This document shows positions 9,141-16,711 of a DNA stretch of 64,000 bases, in pieces. Positions within the stretch are counted from its first letter, which is position 1. Each line of letters opens with the position of its first letter. The DNA comes from Kitasatospora aureofaciens (GTDB lineage: Bacteria; Actinomycetota; Actinomycetes; Streptomycetales; Streptomycetaceae). The notes under the pieces were generated by a model. The model ran no database searches, was not told the DNA's origin, and worked only from the letters and a program-made list of their open reading frames with translations. The translations under genes were made by a program, and so were the position numbers. The DNA lies in assembly GCF_019192735.1 (NCBI RefSeq), contig NZ_JAHTKP010000034.1, positions 1 through 64,000 of the forward strand. The letters are read 5' to 3'.

Positions 9141-10508
9141 GTGACTGACTCCGGAAGCTCCGATTCCCGCAGCCCGCTCGACACCGAGACTTCGCCGCTC
9201 GACGCCGCGGCGCCCAAGGCGTCCGAACTGCCCGAGGCGTCAGGGACGTCCGAGGCGTCCGCAGCGCCTGGGACGTCCGCAGCGTCCGGGACGTCCGAGG
9301 GGCCGTCCGCTTCGCAGCCCGACGGGCCTGACGGGCTCGACGGCGTCTGGGACGTCGTGGTGGTCGGCGCCGGACCGGCCGGGGCCTCGGCCGCGCACGC
9401 CGCCGCCGTCCAGGGCCGCCGGGTGCTGCTGCTCGACAAGGCCGAGCACCCCCGCTACAAGACCTGCGGCGGCGGCATCATCGGCCCGTCCCGCGACAGC
9501 CTGCCGCCGGACTTCCGGCTCCCGCTGCAGGACCGGGTGCACGCCGTCACCTTCGCGTACTGCGGGCGGTACACCCGGACGCAGCGCTCCAAGCGGATGC
9601 TGTTCGGCCTGGTCAACCGCGACGAGTTCGACCTGCGCCTGGTGCAGGCGGCCAAGCAGGCCGGGGCGGTGCTGGTCACCGGAGTGACCGTCACCGGCGT
9701 GGAGCAGCGCGGCGGCGGGCACCGGACGGCGCTGGTCACGGCGGCGGACGGGCGCAGCTTCGAGGCACGCGCGGTGGTCGGCGCGGACGGCAGCGCGAGC
9801 CGGATCGGCCGCCACGTCGGCGTCACCTTCGACCAGATCGACCTGGGCCTGGAGGCGGAGATCCCGGTGCCGCCGCAGGTCGCCGCCGACTGGGCGGGCC
9901 GGATCCACCTCGACTGGGGCCCGCTGCCGGGCAGTTACGGCTGGGTGTTCCCGAAGACCGAGTCGAGCAGCCTGACCGTGGGCGTCATCTCGGCGCGTGG
10001 CGACGGTGAGCGGACGAAGCAGTATCTCGCCGACTATATCCGGCAGTTGGGCCTGTCGGGCTTCACTCCGAGTGTGGAGTCCGGGCACCTGACCCGCTGC
10101 CGGGCCGAGGACTCGCCACTCTCCCGCGGCCGGGTGCTGGTGGCCGGGGACGCGGCCGGGCTGCTGGAGCCGTGGACCCGCGAGGGCATCTCGTACGCAC
10201 TGCGCTCGGGCCGGCTGGCGGGCGAGTGGGCGGTGCAGGTCGCGGAGGCGGGCAACGCGGCCGAGGTGCGGCGCGAGGCGCTCAACTACGCATTCGCCAT
10301 CAAGGCGGGCCTGGGTGTTGAAATGCGGGCCGGGAAGCAGCTGTTGGGTGCGTTCGAGCGGCGCCCATACCTGTTCCACGCGGCTGTCTGCCTGGTGCCG
10401 GCCGCCTGGCGGGCCTTCGCCCGGACGACCCAGGGCCACACCACCTTCGCCCAGGTACTGCGCCAGTACCGTGCGGCGCGCAAGTTGTCGGCGCTGGCCT
10501 CGCGGTAG
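9141..10508 (+). CDS. Geranylgeranyl reductase family FAD-dependent oxidoreductase
   Basis: This 455-residue flavoprotein has an unusual N-terminal tail (1-70) rich in Ser, Ala, Glu, Thr and Pro. The FAD-binding Rossmann motif VVVVGAGPAGASAAHAAA and the family motif PRYKTCGGG follow. Near residue 330, VLVAGDAAGLLEPWTREGIS gives the second FAD motif. These proteins reduce isoprenoid double bonds, for example of menaquinone or prenyl lipids. A TAGGAT box at 9127-9132 lies 8 bp before the GTG at 9141, so the mRNA is probably leaderless; a TTG at 9132 inside that box is less likely. A perfect 40-bp palindrome follows the stop. Confidence 0.88.
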   Translation: MTDSGSSDSRSPLDTETSPLDAAAPKASELPEASGTSEASAAPGTSAASGTSEGPSASQPDGPDGLDGVWDVVVVGAGPAGASAAHAAAVQGRRVLLLDKAEHPRYKTCGGGIIGPSRDSLPPDFRLPLQDRVHAVTFAYCGRYTRTQRSKRMLFGLVNRDEFDLRLVQAAKQAGAVLVTGVTVTGVEQRGGGHRTALVTAADGRSFEARAVVGADGSASRIGRHVGVTFDQIDLGLEAEIPVPPQVAADWAGRIHLDWGPLPGSYGWVFPKTESSSLTVGVISARGDGERTKQYLADYIRQLGLSGFTPSVESGHLTRCRAEDSPLSRGRVLVAGDAAGLLEPWTREGISYALRSGRLAGEWAVQVAEAGNAAEVRREALNYAFAIKAGLGVEMRAGKQLLGAFERRPYLFHAAVCLVPAAWRAFARTTQGHTTFAQVLRQYRAARKLSALASR

Positions 10509-10525
10509 GCGGCGTCCGTTCGTTG

Positions 10526-10565
10526 GGGGCCGGTGTTCCTCCCCGCGGGGAGGAACACCGGCCCC
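10526..10565. terminator. Bidirectional hairpin terminator
   Basis: This is a perfect 40-bp palindrome (arms 10526-10545 and 10546-10565; about 18 paired bases with a CGCG turn). It lies between the convergent flavoprotein and chitinase genes. On the plus strand it is followed by TTTGG. It can stop transcription from both sides. Confidence 0.85.
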
Positions 10566-10593
10566 TTTGGTGTCAACGGGCCTTTCAGTCGGC

Positions 10594-11520
10594 CTACTTG
10601 GGGCCGGTGTCGAGGGCGTTCATCAGGGTGCCGGACGGGGTGTCGCCGGACATCTCCCAGATCATGCCGCCGAGCAGGTTCTTCGACCTGAGGTAGGCCG
10701 TCTTCTGGGCGATCGACCAGGCGTCGTCGAAGGTCCACCACTGCCCGCCGGCGCCGGTGCAGCCGTAGGTCGCGACGGACTGCGGGTCGTGGTGGACGGC
10801 GAGGTTGGGGACGCCGGTGATGAGGTTGTTGTAGCCGCGGGTGCCGGCCTCCTCCGCGAACTGGCCCGGGGCGGCGCCGTTCGCGGGCTGCCAGACGCCG
10901 GACGCGCCGCCGTCGGCCACGCCCTGCCAGCCGCGTCCGTAGAACGGGAAGCCGATGGTGAGCTTGCGCGGGTTGACCCCGGCGCCGAGGTAGGCCTGGA
11001 CCGCCGCGTCCACGCTGAAGTGGAAGTTGTACGGGTCCTTCGGGTCGGCGTAGAGATTGGCCTGGTGGCCGGTGCGGTTGGGCTCCCAGGAGTTGTCGCT
11101 GCCTGAGCCGTGGAATTCGTAGCCCTGGACGGCCGGGCCGTTGCCGACGAACCAGAAGCTGTACGGCTCGGTGCTGCCGTGGGCGGGGACGGTCGCGTTG
11201 TAGAAGGCGTTGGTGGCGGTGACGTGCTGTCCGTTGACGGTGGCGGTGCCGTTGTAGCTGTTGCCGATGGTGACGCCGGCCGGGAGGTCGAACTCCAGGG
11301 TCCAGCCGGTGACGGCGGTGGCGTTGTCGTTGTGGACGATGTAAGTGCCCTGCCACCACGAGCCGTTGTCGGCGGTGGTGAAGGTGGCGGTGAGCCGGCC
11401 GGCGGCGTGCGCCGGGGCGGCCAGCGCGGTGAGTGCGGCCAGCGGGAGGAGCAGGACGGAGAGCAGCGCGAGTAGTCTGCTGCGCACGCGCGGGCGCCCC
11501 GCCCGGGATCGAGCGGACAT
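10594..11520 (-). pseudogene. Chitinase remnant: signal peptide + CBM2 joined to the C-terminal half of GH18
   Basis: The 308-residue frame is intact but looks like an internal deletion product. An Arg-rich signal peptide (1-40) is followed by a CBM2-like carbohydrate-binding domain (about 41-132). The sequence then jumps at FVGNGPA/VQGYEFHG to the sixth strand of a GH18 barrel and continues through LTIGFPFYGRGW, GGQWWTFDDAWS and LLGGMIWEMSGD. Strands 1-5, including the DGxDxDWE motif with the catalytic Glu, are absent, and so is the usual FnIII linker. It can hardly hydrolyse chitin, although it might still be secreted and bind it. The ATG at 11520 has AGGGAG upstream, and the promoter is intact. 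I call it a pseudogene because the active site is missing. Confidence 0.8.
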
Positions 11521-11620
11521 GGTTCTCCCTGTGACTGTGGGGGTTGGACAGGGTGACGTAGAACCGGCGGGTGATCCGTGTACGATCGGTGCCCGCGCCG
11601 TGGGCAGGCGGGGCGTGGGA

Positions 11621-11662
11621 ACTGTAGGAGGACTGGACCAATGCGTCAACAGGTCTGTACCA
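11621..11662 (-). promoter_or_regulatory. Chitinase-type promoter with 12-bp direct repeats
   Basis: On the minus strand, TTGACG (11644-11649) and TACAGT (11621-11626) are 17 bp apart. The -35 box sits between two direct repeats, TGGTACAGACCT (11651-11662) and TGGTCCAGTCCT (11629-11640). Each differs by one base from the TGGTCCAGACCT repeat known from Streptomyces chitinase promoters, where it mediates chitin induction and glucose repression. The transcript would have a leader of about 95 nt. Confidence 0.75.
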
Positions 11663-11693
11663 CTTGGGTGGTGGTCGGCAGATGATGGCCGGC

Positions 11694-11727
11694 GGTGGGT
11701 GGTGGGTGGTGGGTGGTGGGCGGGTGG
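11694..11727. repeat. G-rich tandem repeat (GGTGGGT units)
   Basis: The plus strand carries repeated GGTGGGT/GGTGGGC units with at least four G-triplets in a short span, compatible with a G-quadruplex. It lies upstream of the chitinase promoter and next to the palindromic repeat at 11747. Confidence 0.55.
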
Positions 11728-11746
11728 CGGACGGCGGGCAGGTGAC

Positions 11747-11809
11747 GGCGAACAGATAACAGATTGCAGATTTCAACATCTGTCATCTGACATCTGTTAC
11801 CTGTTCGCC
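11747..11809. repeat. ACAGAT/ATCTGT palindromic repeat, copy 1
   Basis: This low-GC imperfect palindrome begins GGCGAACAGATAACAGAT and ends with its near complement, ATCTGTTACCTGTTCGCC. Inside are further ACAGAT and ATCTGTC units. The right arm supplies the last codons (Asn-Arg) and the TAA stop of the ArsR gene. Related copies lie at 19041-19086 and 22963-23033. Confidence 0.7.
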
Positions 11810-12783
11810 CCCGCCAGCTCGTCCCCCAGCGCGCTCCGCCGGTACAGCACTGAGCGGCCGTGCCGGGCCCGGGTGACCAGGCCGGTGGCGGCGAGGACGG
11901 ACAGGTGCTGGCTGACGGCGCCCGGGGTGACGCCCAGGCGGTAGGCCAGGTCGGTGGTCGAGGCCGGTTCGGCGAGCAGTGTCAGCAGCCGGGCCTTCGG
12001 TGCGCCGAGCAGCGCCTCCAGCGCCTGCGGCGGCACCGGTGCGCTCGCGCCGGCCATGCCTGCCTGCCCGCGGGCCGGGTAACTGATCTGTGGCGGACGA
12101 TCGTTGCTGATCATCGTGATCGCGCCGCGGGCGAAGAAGGTCGGCGTCAGGACGAGGCCGCGTCCGTCCACGGCGGTCTCGCCGTCCCGTTCCTTCCACC
12201 GCCGGTTGATCGACAGCACGCCGTTCTCCCAGCGCAGCCGGTGGTCCAGGTCGGCGAAGAGCGCCGCCGCGCCGTGCTGGGCGAGCAGCCGGGCCCGGTA
12301 GACCAGGTCGGCGTCCAGCACCGCGCGGGCCTGCGGCCACCAGGTGGGCGCGAGGCACACCTCCCAGTACTCCTCCAGCGCGTCGGCGATCCGGCCCAAC
12401 AGCCGTGCCGGGTCGGCCAGCCCGGCGGCGAGCGATGCGGGCAGCGGCTGGCCGTGCGGCAGGAAGGTCTGCTCCAGTTCGGGGCGCAGCTGCTCGGGCG
12501 GGAGGGCGCGGACGGTGGCCAGTTCGGTGCGGAAGTCGGCGGCCGGGGCGGCCGGGCGGGGCGTCAGGAAGTCGGGGATCCAGCGGTTCCCGGCGACGAG
12601 GGACAGCAGCAGGGTGGAGTCCAGCCGCTCGAAGGTGGGTCGGAGCCGTTCGAAGGCGCGGCTCTGCAGCGGGTAGACGCCGGGGTGGGTCCACATCCGC
12701 AGGCTCAGCGAGGCCTCCTGGATCGGGGAGACGGCGAACCAGGTGGTGGCGAGGTCGGCCAGGCCTAGCGTGAACCGGTGCAC
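11797..12783 (-). CDS. ArsR-type winged-helix regulator with DUF5937-like N-terminal domain
   Basis: This 328-residue protein has a long N-terminal domain (about 1-230) starting RFTLGLADLATTWFAVSP, as in DUF5937-type regulators. Its C-terminal ArsR-like winged helix (about 240-320) reads LLTLLAEPASTTDLAYRLG followed by VTPGAVSQHLSVL. It probably controls the divergent MFS exporter gene. The palindrome TTTAGGC-AGA-GCCTAAA between the two is the likely operator. The GTG at 12783 has GGAGG eight bases upstream. The ligand is unknown; no CxC metal site is apparent. Confidence 0.82.
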   Translation of the reverse strand: MHRFTLGLADLATTWFAVSPIQEASLSLRMWTHPGVYPLQSRAFERLRPTFERLDSTLLLSLVAGNRWIPDFLTPRPAAPAADFRTELATVRALPPEQLRPELEQTFLPHGQPLPASLAAGLADPARLLGRIADALEEYWEVCLAPTWWPQARAVLDADLVYRARLLAQHGAAALFADLDHRLRWENGVLSINRRWKERDGETAVDGRGLVLTPTFFARGAITMISNDRPPQISYPARGQAGMAGASAPVPPQALEALLGAPKARLLTLLAEPASTTDLAYRLGVTPGAVSQHLSVLAATGLVTRARHGRSVLYRRSALGDELAGANR

Positions 12784-12826
12784 GGCGAGGCCTCCGGGCG
12801 GCGCGGAACGATGAGTGGGGCGGAGA

Positions 12827-12843
12827 TTTAGGCAGAGCCTAAA
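12827..12843. promoter_or_regulatory. Probable operator between ArsR-type regulator and MFS gene
   Basis: A perfect inverted repeat, TTTAGGC-AGA-GCCTAAA, lies 41 bp before the MFS start and 43 bp before the regulator start. It is AT-rich against its surroundings and well placed for a shared, autoregulated divergent promoter. Confidence 0.6.
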
Positions 12844-12884
12844 GGATTACCGGTTGCCGCGCGTCAGGCGGTGGGATCGGGGCC

Positions 12885-14270
12885 ATGACCACCCCATCCG
12901 CGGAGACCTCCGCACCTTCCTCCGCCGTGCCCGAATCCGCCGTGCCCGAATCCGCCGTGCCCGAATCCGCCGTGCCTGAGTCCGCCGTGCCCGAATCCGG
13001 CGGCGGGCTCGCCCGTGCCGTCCGGCGGCGGCTGCACCCGGACCCGACGGTCCGTCGGCTGGCCGCGATCACCCTGGTCAACACCGTGGGCAACGGCCTC
13101 TCGCTGGCCGTCTCCGTGTTGTTCTTCACCCGGGTGCTCGGCCTGAGCGCCGCCCAGCTCGGATTCGGGATGACGGCTGCCGGGCTCTGCGGGGTCGTCG
13201 CCAGCGTGCCGGCCGGGCGGGCCGCCGACCGCTGGGGTGCGCGGCGCGTGCTGGTGGCGTTGATCTCCCTGGAGGCGGTCGGCACCGCGGGGTACGCGCT
13301 GGTGCACAGTTACCCGGCGTTCGTCGCGCTGGCCTGCGCGGTCGCGGCGGTGGACCGCGGGTCGACCGCCGTTCGCAACGCGCTCTACGCCGAGGTGCTG
13401 CCGGCCGACCGCCGGGTGGCGGGCCGTGCCTACCTGCGGGTGGTGACCAACGCCGGCCTCTGCGCGGGGACGGCGCTCGGCGCGATCGCGCTCCAGGCGG
13501 ACACTCGGCCGGTCTACCTGACGGCGATCCTGGTCAACGCCGCTTCCTTCGTGGTCGTCGCCGGGATGTTCCACCGCCTCCCCGTGTTGGCGGACCGGCC
13601 GTCAGGACGGCAGGAGCGGGGCGCCGGAGATCGCACCGGAGACGGGGCAGGAGAGCGCACCGGGCGGAGCAACCCGGCGCTGCGGGACGGGCCGTTCCTG
13701 GTCGTGACCGTGCTGAACGCCCTGCTCGGCCTGCAGTTCTCCGTCCTGGAGGTCGGCGTGCCGCTGTGGATCGTCAAGGAGACCGACGCGCCCCGCATCA
13801 CCGTCGCCGGCACCCTGATCGTCAACACCGTGCTGGTGATCGCGCTTCAGGTCCGTGCCACCAAGGGCACCGAAGACCCGGCGACGGCGGCCCGGGTCTG
13901 CGGCCGGGCGGGGGTGATCCTCGCGGGGGCGTGCGTGGTGATCGCCCTCGCGCACGGTCTGCCCCCGATCGTCGCGGCCGTGGTGGTGCTCGGTGGGGTG
14001 GCGCTCCAGTCGTTCGGTGAGGTGCTCGGCCAGGCGGGCGGATGGGCGCTCAGCTACGACCTCGCGGGGGAGCGCGCCCACGGCGCTTACCAAGGCGTGT
14101 ACAACGCCGGTACGGCAGCGGCGCTGATGATCGGTCCGGCGCTGGTGAGCACCGCTGTGATCGGGTACGGGCTGCTCGGCTGGGCCGTCCTCGGCGCGGT
14201 GCTGGCGGCGGCGGGCCTGGCGATGGGCCCCGCCGTCCGGTGGGCCGGACGGCGGGAGCGCAACGCGTGA
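12885..14270 (+). CDS. MFS transporter with N-terminal ESAVP tandem repeat
   Basis: This 461-residue major facilitator has about 12 hydrophobic segments. The loop between TM2 and TM3 reads GRAADRWGARRVLVA, the usual MFS signature. The first 40 residues hold five tandem ESAVP units encoded by a 15-bp DNA repeat (about 12911-13000), a sequence prone to copy-number change. The substrate is unknown; the divergent ArsR-type regulator suggests an inducible efflux pump. A 19-bp tandem repeat begins at the stop codon. Confidence 0.85.
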   Translation: MTTPSAETSAPSSAVPESAVPESAVPESAVPESAVPESGGGLARAVRRRLHPDPTVRRLAAITLVNTVGNGLSLAVSVLFFTRVLGLSAAQLGFGMTAAGLCGVVASVPAGRAADRWGARRVLVALISLEAVGTAGYALVHSYPAFVALACAVAAVDRGSTAVRNALYAEVLPADRRVAGRAYLRVVTNAGLCAGTALGAIALQADTRPVYLTAILVNAASFVVVAGMFHRLPVLADRPSGRQERGAGDRTGDGAGERTGRSNPALRDGPFLVVTVLNALLGLQFSVLEVGVPLWIVKETDAPRITVAGTLIVNTVLVIALQVRATKGTEDPATAARVCGRAGVILAGACVVIALAHGLPPIVAAVVVLGGVALQSFGEVLGQAGGWALSYDLAGERAHGAYQGVYNAGTAAALMIGPALVSTAVIGYGLLGWAVLGAVLAAAGLAMGPAVRWAGRRERNA

Positions 14271-14311
14271 GAGGGACCGCAACGCGTAAGAGGGACCGCA
14301 AACGCTTGAGG
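14260..14311. repeat. 19-bp tandem repeat across the MFS stop codon
   Basis: Units starting GCAACGCGTGAGAGGGACC (14260-14278) and GCAACGCGTAAGAGGGACC (14279-14297) are followed by a partial third unit (14298-14311). The first holds the TGA stop of the MFS gene and the second an in-register TAA. It looks like a recent local duplication. Confidence 0.7.
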
Positions 14312-14313
14312 CC

Positions 14314-14718
14314 CTACTCCCGGACGAGCGCGAGGGCCTCGATCTCGATCAGCACCTCGGGGAGGAACAGCGCCGCGACCTGCACCGCGGAGCTGGCCGG
14401 CGGGTTCGCGGTGTCCACGTGCTCGTCCCGGGCCTCCCGGATGGCCGGGAGGTAGGCGATGTCGGTGACGAAGATGGTGAACTTGACGACGTCGCCGAAG
14501 TCGGCCCCGGCAGCGGCCAGGCAGCGGCGCAGGTTCTCGAACACCTGGCGCGCCTGGGTCTTCGGGTCGCCCACGCCGACCAGGTTCCGGTGCTCGTCGA
14601 AGGCCACCTGGCCGGAGACCTGGACCAGTCGGCCAGCGCCGGTGACGACCTGGGTGTAGCCGGTCCCGGGGGCGACGCCAGGGGGTTCGGTGATGTGCGT
14701 GAGGTGAGTGGTGGTCAT
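14314..14718 (-). CDS. RidA/YjgF/UK114 family protein
   Basis: This 134-residue protein of typical family length has VQVSGQVAFDEHRNLVG and ENLRRCLAAAGADFGDVVKFTIFVTD. The C-terminus, PPASSAVQVAALFLPEVLIEIEALALV, fits the family signature, but the Arg that usually binds the imine carboxylate (as in P-x-R-x-x) is replaced by Ser-Ser-Ala. Canonical RidA hydrolyses reactive enamines and imines; the missing Arg argues for a different Rid subgroup and substrate. The ATG at 14718 gives the usual short N-terminus. The gene is convergent with the MFS gene. Confidence 0.82.
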   Translation of the reverse strand: MTTTHLTHITEPPGVAPGTGYTQVVTGAGRLVQVSGQVAFDEHRNLVGVGDPKTQARQVFENLRRCLAAAGADFGDVVKFTIFVTDIAYLPAIREARDEHVDTANPPASSAVQVAALFLPEVLIEIEALALVRE

Positions 14719-14860
14719 GGGGCCATCGTGGCCCATCGCGCGGAGGGGCCGCACCACCGTTTCGCCAGGGGCGGAGCGCGGACGGAGCGAGCGCCCCGGA
14801 CCGGCCAGGGCTGGCAGGGGGTATGAGCCGAGGCCGCCGTCGGACAGTCGAGTGGCGCCG

Positions 14861-15718
14861 CTAGCGGACGACTTCGGGCAGGTCGCGCAGGAACGAGCGG
14901 TCGGCGGGCGGGAGTTGGGCGAGCGGTCCGGCGGAGCGCAGGACCACGTCCAGGACGCCGTCCGGGTCGGCGGCGTAACCGCCGCTGGCCCAGGCCGCGT
15001 TGGCCTCGACCACGGCCCAGCCGCTGTCGGTTGCCCCGACGTCCACCACGACGGCGCTCGGCAGGGCCGGGCCCGAGGCGGCCCCCGAAGCGGCCAGGAC
15101 GTCGGCGGCGAACGCGAGGACGTCCGCGCCGTCCGCCCCGAGCGGTGCGACGCTCAACTCGCCGTCCACCGCGTAGCGCGAGGCGGCCCGCACCGAGCCG
15201 TCCAGGACGAACAGCCGGTACTCGCGCCGGAACCGCACCACCTCGCTGACCAGCACGGGGGTGTCATCGTCCAGCAGCTCCGGGCCCGGCAGCGCGGTGC
15301 CGTCGGGGTAGACGCGGGCCGCGAATGCCTTGTCCGCCGGCGGCTTGACGAACGCCGGGCGGCGCAGCCGACGGGCCTCGGCCAGGGTGGTGCTGGCCAC
15401 CCGCCGCCCGGTCAGCTCCTTCGGCAGCTCCGCCAGCCAGTCCGCGGGCGGCTCCAGCAGCGCGAGCCCGAGCGCCCGGCCGACGGCGTCGCCGAACAGC
15501 GGCCCGCCGTAGACGTGCACCGGCCCCGCCGAGCCGAGGAGCTCCTGCGGCGCCTGCCAGGACCTCGCGGTGTACGCCCGCAGGCCTCGGCGGCCGGCTG
15601 CGGTCCGCAGCTGGAGTCCGGTCTCGTTGATGCGGGGCGCGAGCAGCAGGACAGCGTCGGTGGTCACGGCGGCGGGGGTGGCCCTCATGGCGTCGGTGCT
15701 CATGGCGTCTGCGGTCAT
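14861..15718 (-). CDS. ATP-grasp domain protein
   Basis: This 285-residue protein has a short N-terminal domain with a Rossmann-like start (VLLLAPRINETGLQLR) and a C-terminal ATP-grasp part: KPPADKAF lysine region, DDDTPVLVSEVVRFRREYRLFV and the metal-binding stretch GWAVVEANAAWASGGYA. It likely ligates a carboxylate to an amine or thiol with ATP, but the substrate is unknown. The N-terminus has several ATG codons (15718, 15703, 15688) in a Met/Ala/Thr-rich stretch, so the start is uncertain. Confidence 0.72.
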   Translation of the reverse strand: MTADAMSTDAMRATPAAVTTDAVLLLAPRINETGLQLRTAAGRRGLRAYTARSWQAPQELLGSAGPVHVYGGPLFGDAVGRALGLALLEPPADWLAELPKELTGRRVASTTLAEARRLRRPAFVKPPADKAFAARVYPDGTALPGPELLDDDTPVLVSEVVRFRREYRLFVLDGSVRAASRYAVDGELSVAPLGADGADVLAFAADVLAASGAASGPALPSAVVVDVGATDSGWAVVEANAAWASGGYAADPDGVLDVVLRSAGPLAQLPPADRSFLRDLPEVVR

Positions 15719-15894
15719 GGCGGCGATGCTGCCCCGGAGGCCGTGGCGCTCACCACCGGTTTTCGCCCGTGCTCGACACCTTGCGGCTCTGGCCGAGGGG
15801 CGGGTGGCCGTGCCAGAGTCGTCCGGGCGCCGTCCGGGCACCCCGGACGGCGCCGCAGTCCGACCCACCCTCAGCCGGAAAGCAGGCCCCGCCG

Positions 15895-16668
15895 ATGACC
15901 AGCGAAGCGCCCTTCGTCCGCGTCACCACCGCCGACGCCGTCACCACCCTCACCCTCGACTCGCCGCACAACCGCAACGCGCTCTCCACCCGCCTGATGG
16001 CCGAGCTGCACGCTGGACTGGCGCTCGCCGCCGCCGACCCGGAGGTCCGGGCGGTGGTGCTCGGGCACACCGGCAAGGTGTTCTGCGCGGGCGCGGACCT
16101 GTCCGAGGCGACCGGTGCGGACCCGACGGTCGGTCCGCGCGGCCTGGTCGAGCTCCAGCGGGCCATCGTCGACTGCGCGAAGCCGGTGATCGCCGTGATC
16201 GACGGGCACGTGCGGGCCGGCGGCCTCGGCCTGGTCGGTGCGGCGGACCTCGCCCTCGCGGGGCCGGCCGCCACCTTCGCGTTCACCGAGGTCCGGCTCG
16301 GCCTCGCGCCCGCCGTCATCTCGCTGCCGCTGCGCCCCAAGCTGGAGCCGCGTGCCGCCTCCCGCTACTACCTCACCGGCGAGGTCTTCGACGCGGCCGA
16401 GGCCGCCCGGATCGGGCTGATCACCCGCGCCACGGGGTCCAGCGAGGACACCGGCGTCGCGCTGAAGGACCTGCTGGACGCGCTGCGCCAGGGCTCGCCG
16501 CAGGGGCTGGCGGAGTCGAAGCGGCTGGCGAACGCGGACGTGGCGCGGTCCTTCGAGCGCGACGCGGACGAGCTGGTGGAGCTGTCGGCGCGGCTGTTCG
16601 GTTCGGCGGAGGCGCAGGAGGGGATGCGGGCGTTCCTGGAGAAGCGGCCGGCGCGCTGGGTGCGCTGA
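15895..16668 (+). CDS. Enoyl-CoA hydratase/isomerase (crotonase) family
   Basis: This 257-residue crotonase has the first oxyanion-hole strand NRNALSTRLMAELHAGL, the motif GHTGKVFCAGADLSE, and the second backbone-NH segment VIDGHVRAGGLGLVGAADLALA. The FTEVRLGLAPAVISL region follows. Members hydrate enoyl-CoA or rearrange acyl-CoA thioesters. No beta-oxidation partner lies next to it. The ATG at 15895 gives normal length. It converges on the isomerase gene across a 43-bp gap made of GGCTCCC repeats. Confidence 0.87.
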   Translation: MTSEAPFVRVTTADAVTTLTLDSPHNRNALSTRLMAELHAGLALAAADPEVRAVVLGHTGKVFCAGADLSEATGADPTVGPRGLVELQRAIVDCAKPVIAVIDGHVRAGGLGLVGAADLALAGPAATFAFTEVRLGLAPAVISLPLRPKLEPRAASRYYLTGEVFDAAEAARIGLITRATGSSEDTGVALKDLLDALRQGSPQGLAESKRLANADVARSFERDADELVELSARLFGSAEAQEGMRAFLEKRPARWVR

Positions 16669-16711
16669 GCCCGGTTCCTGGCTCCCGGCTCCCGGCTCCG
16701 GGCTCCCGGCT

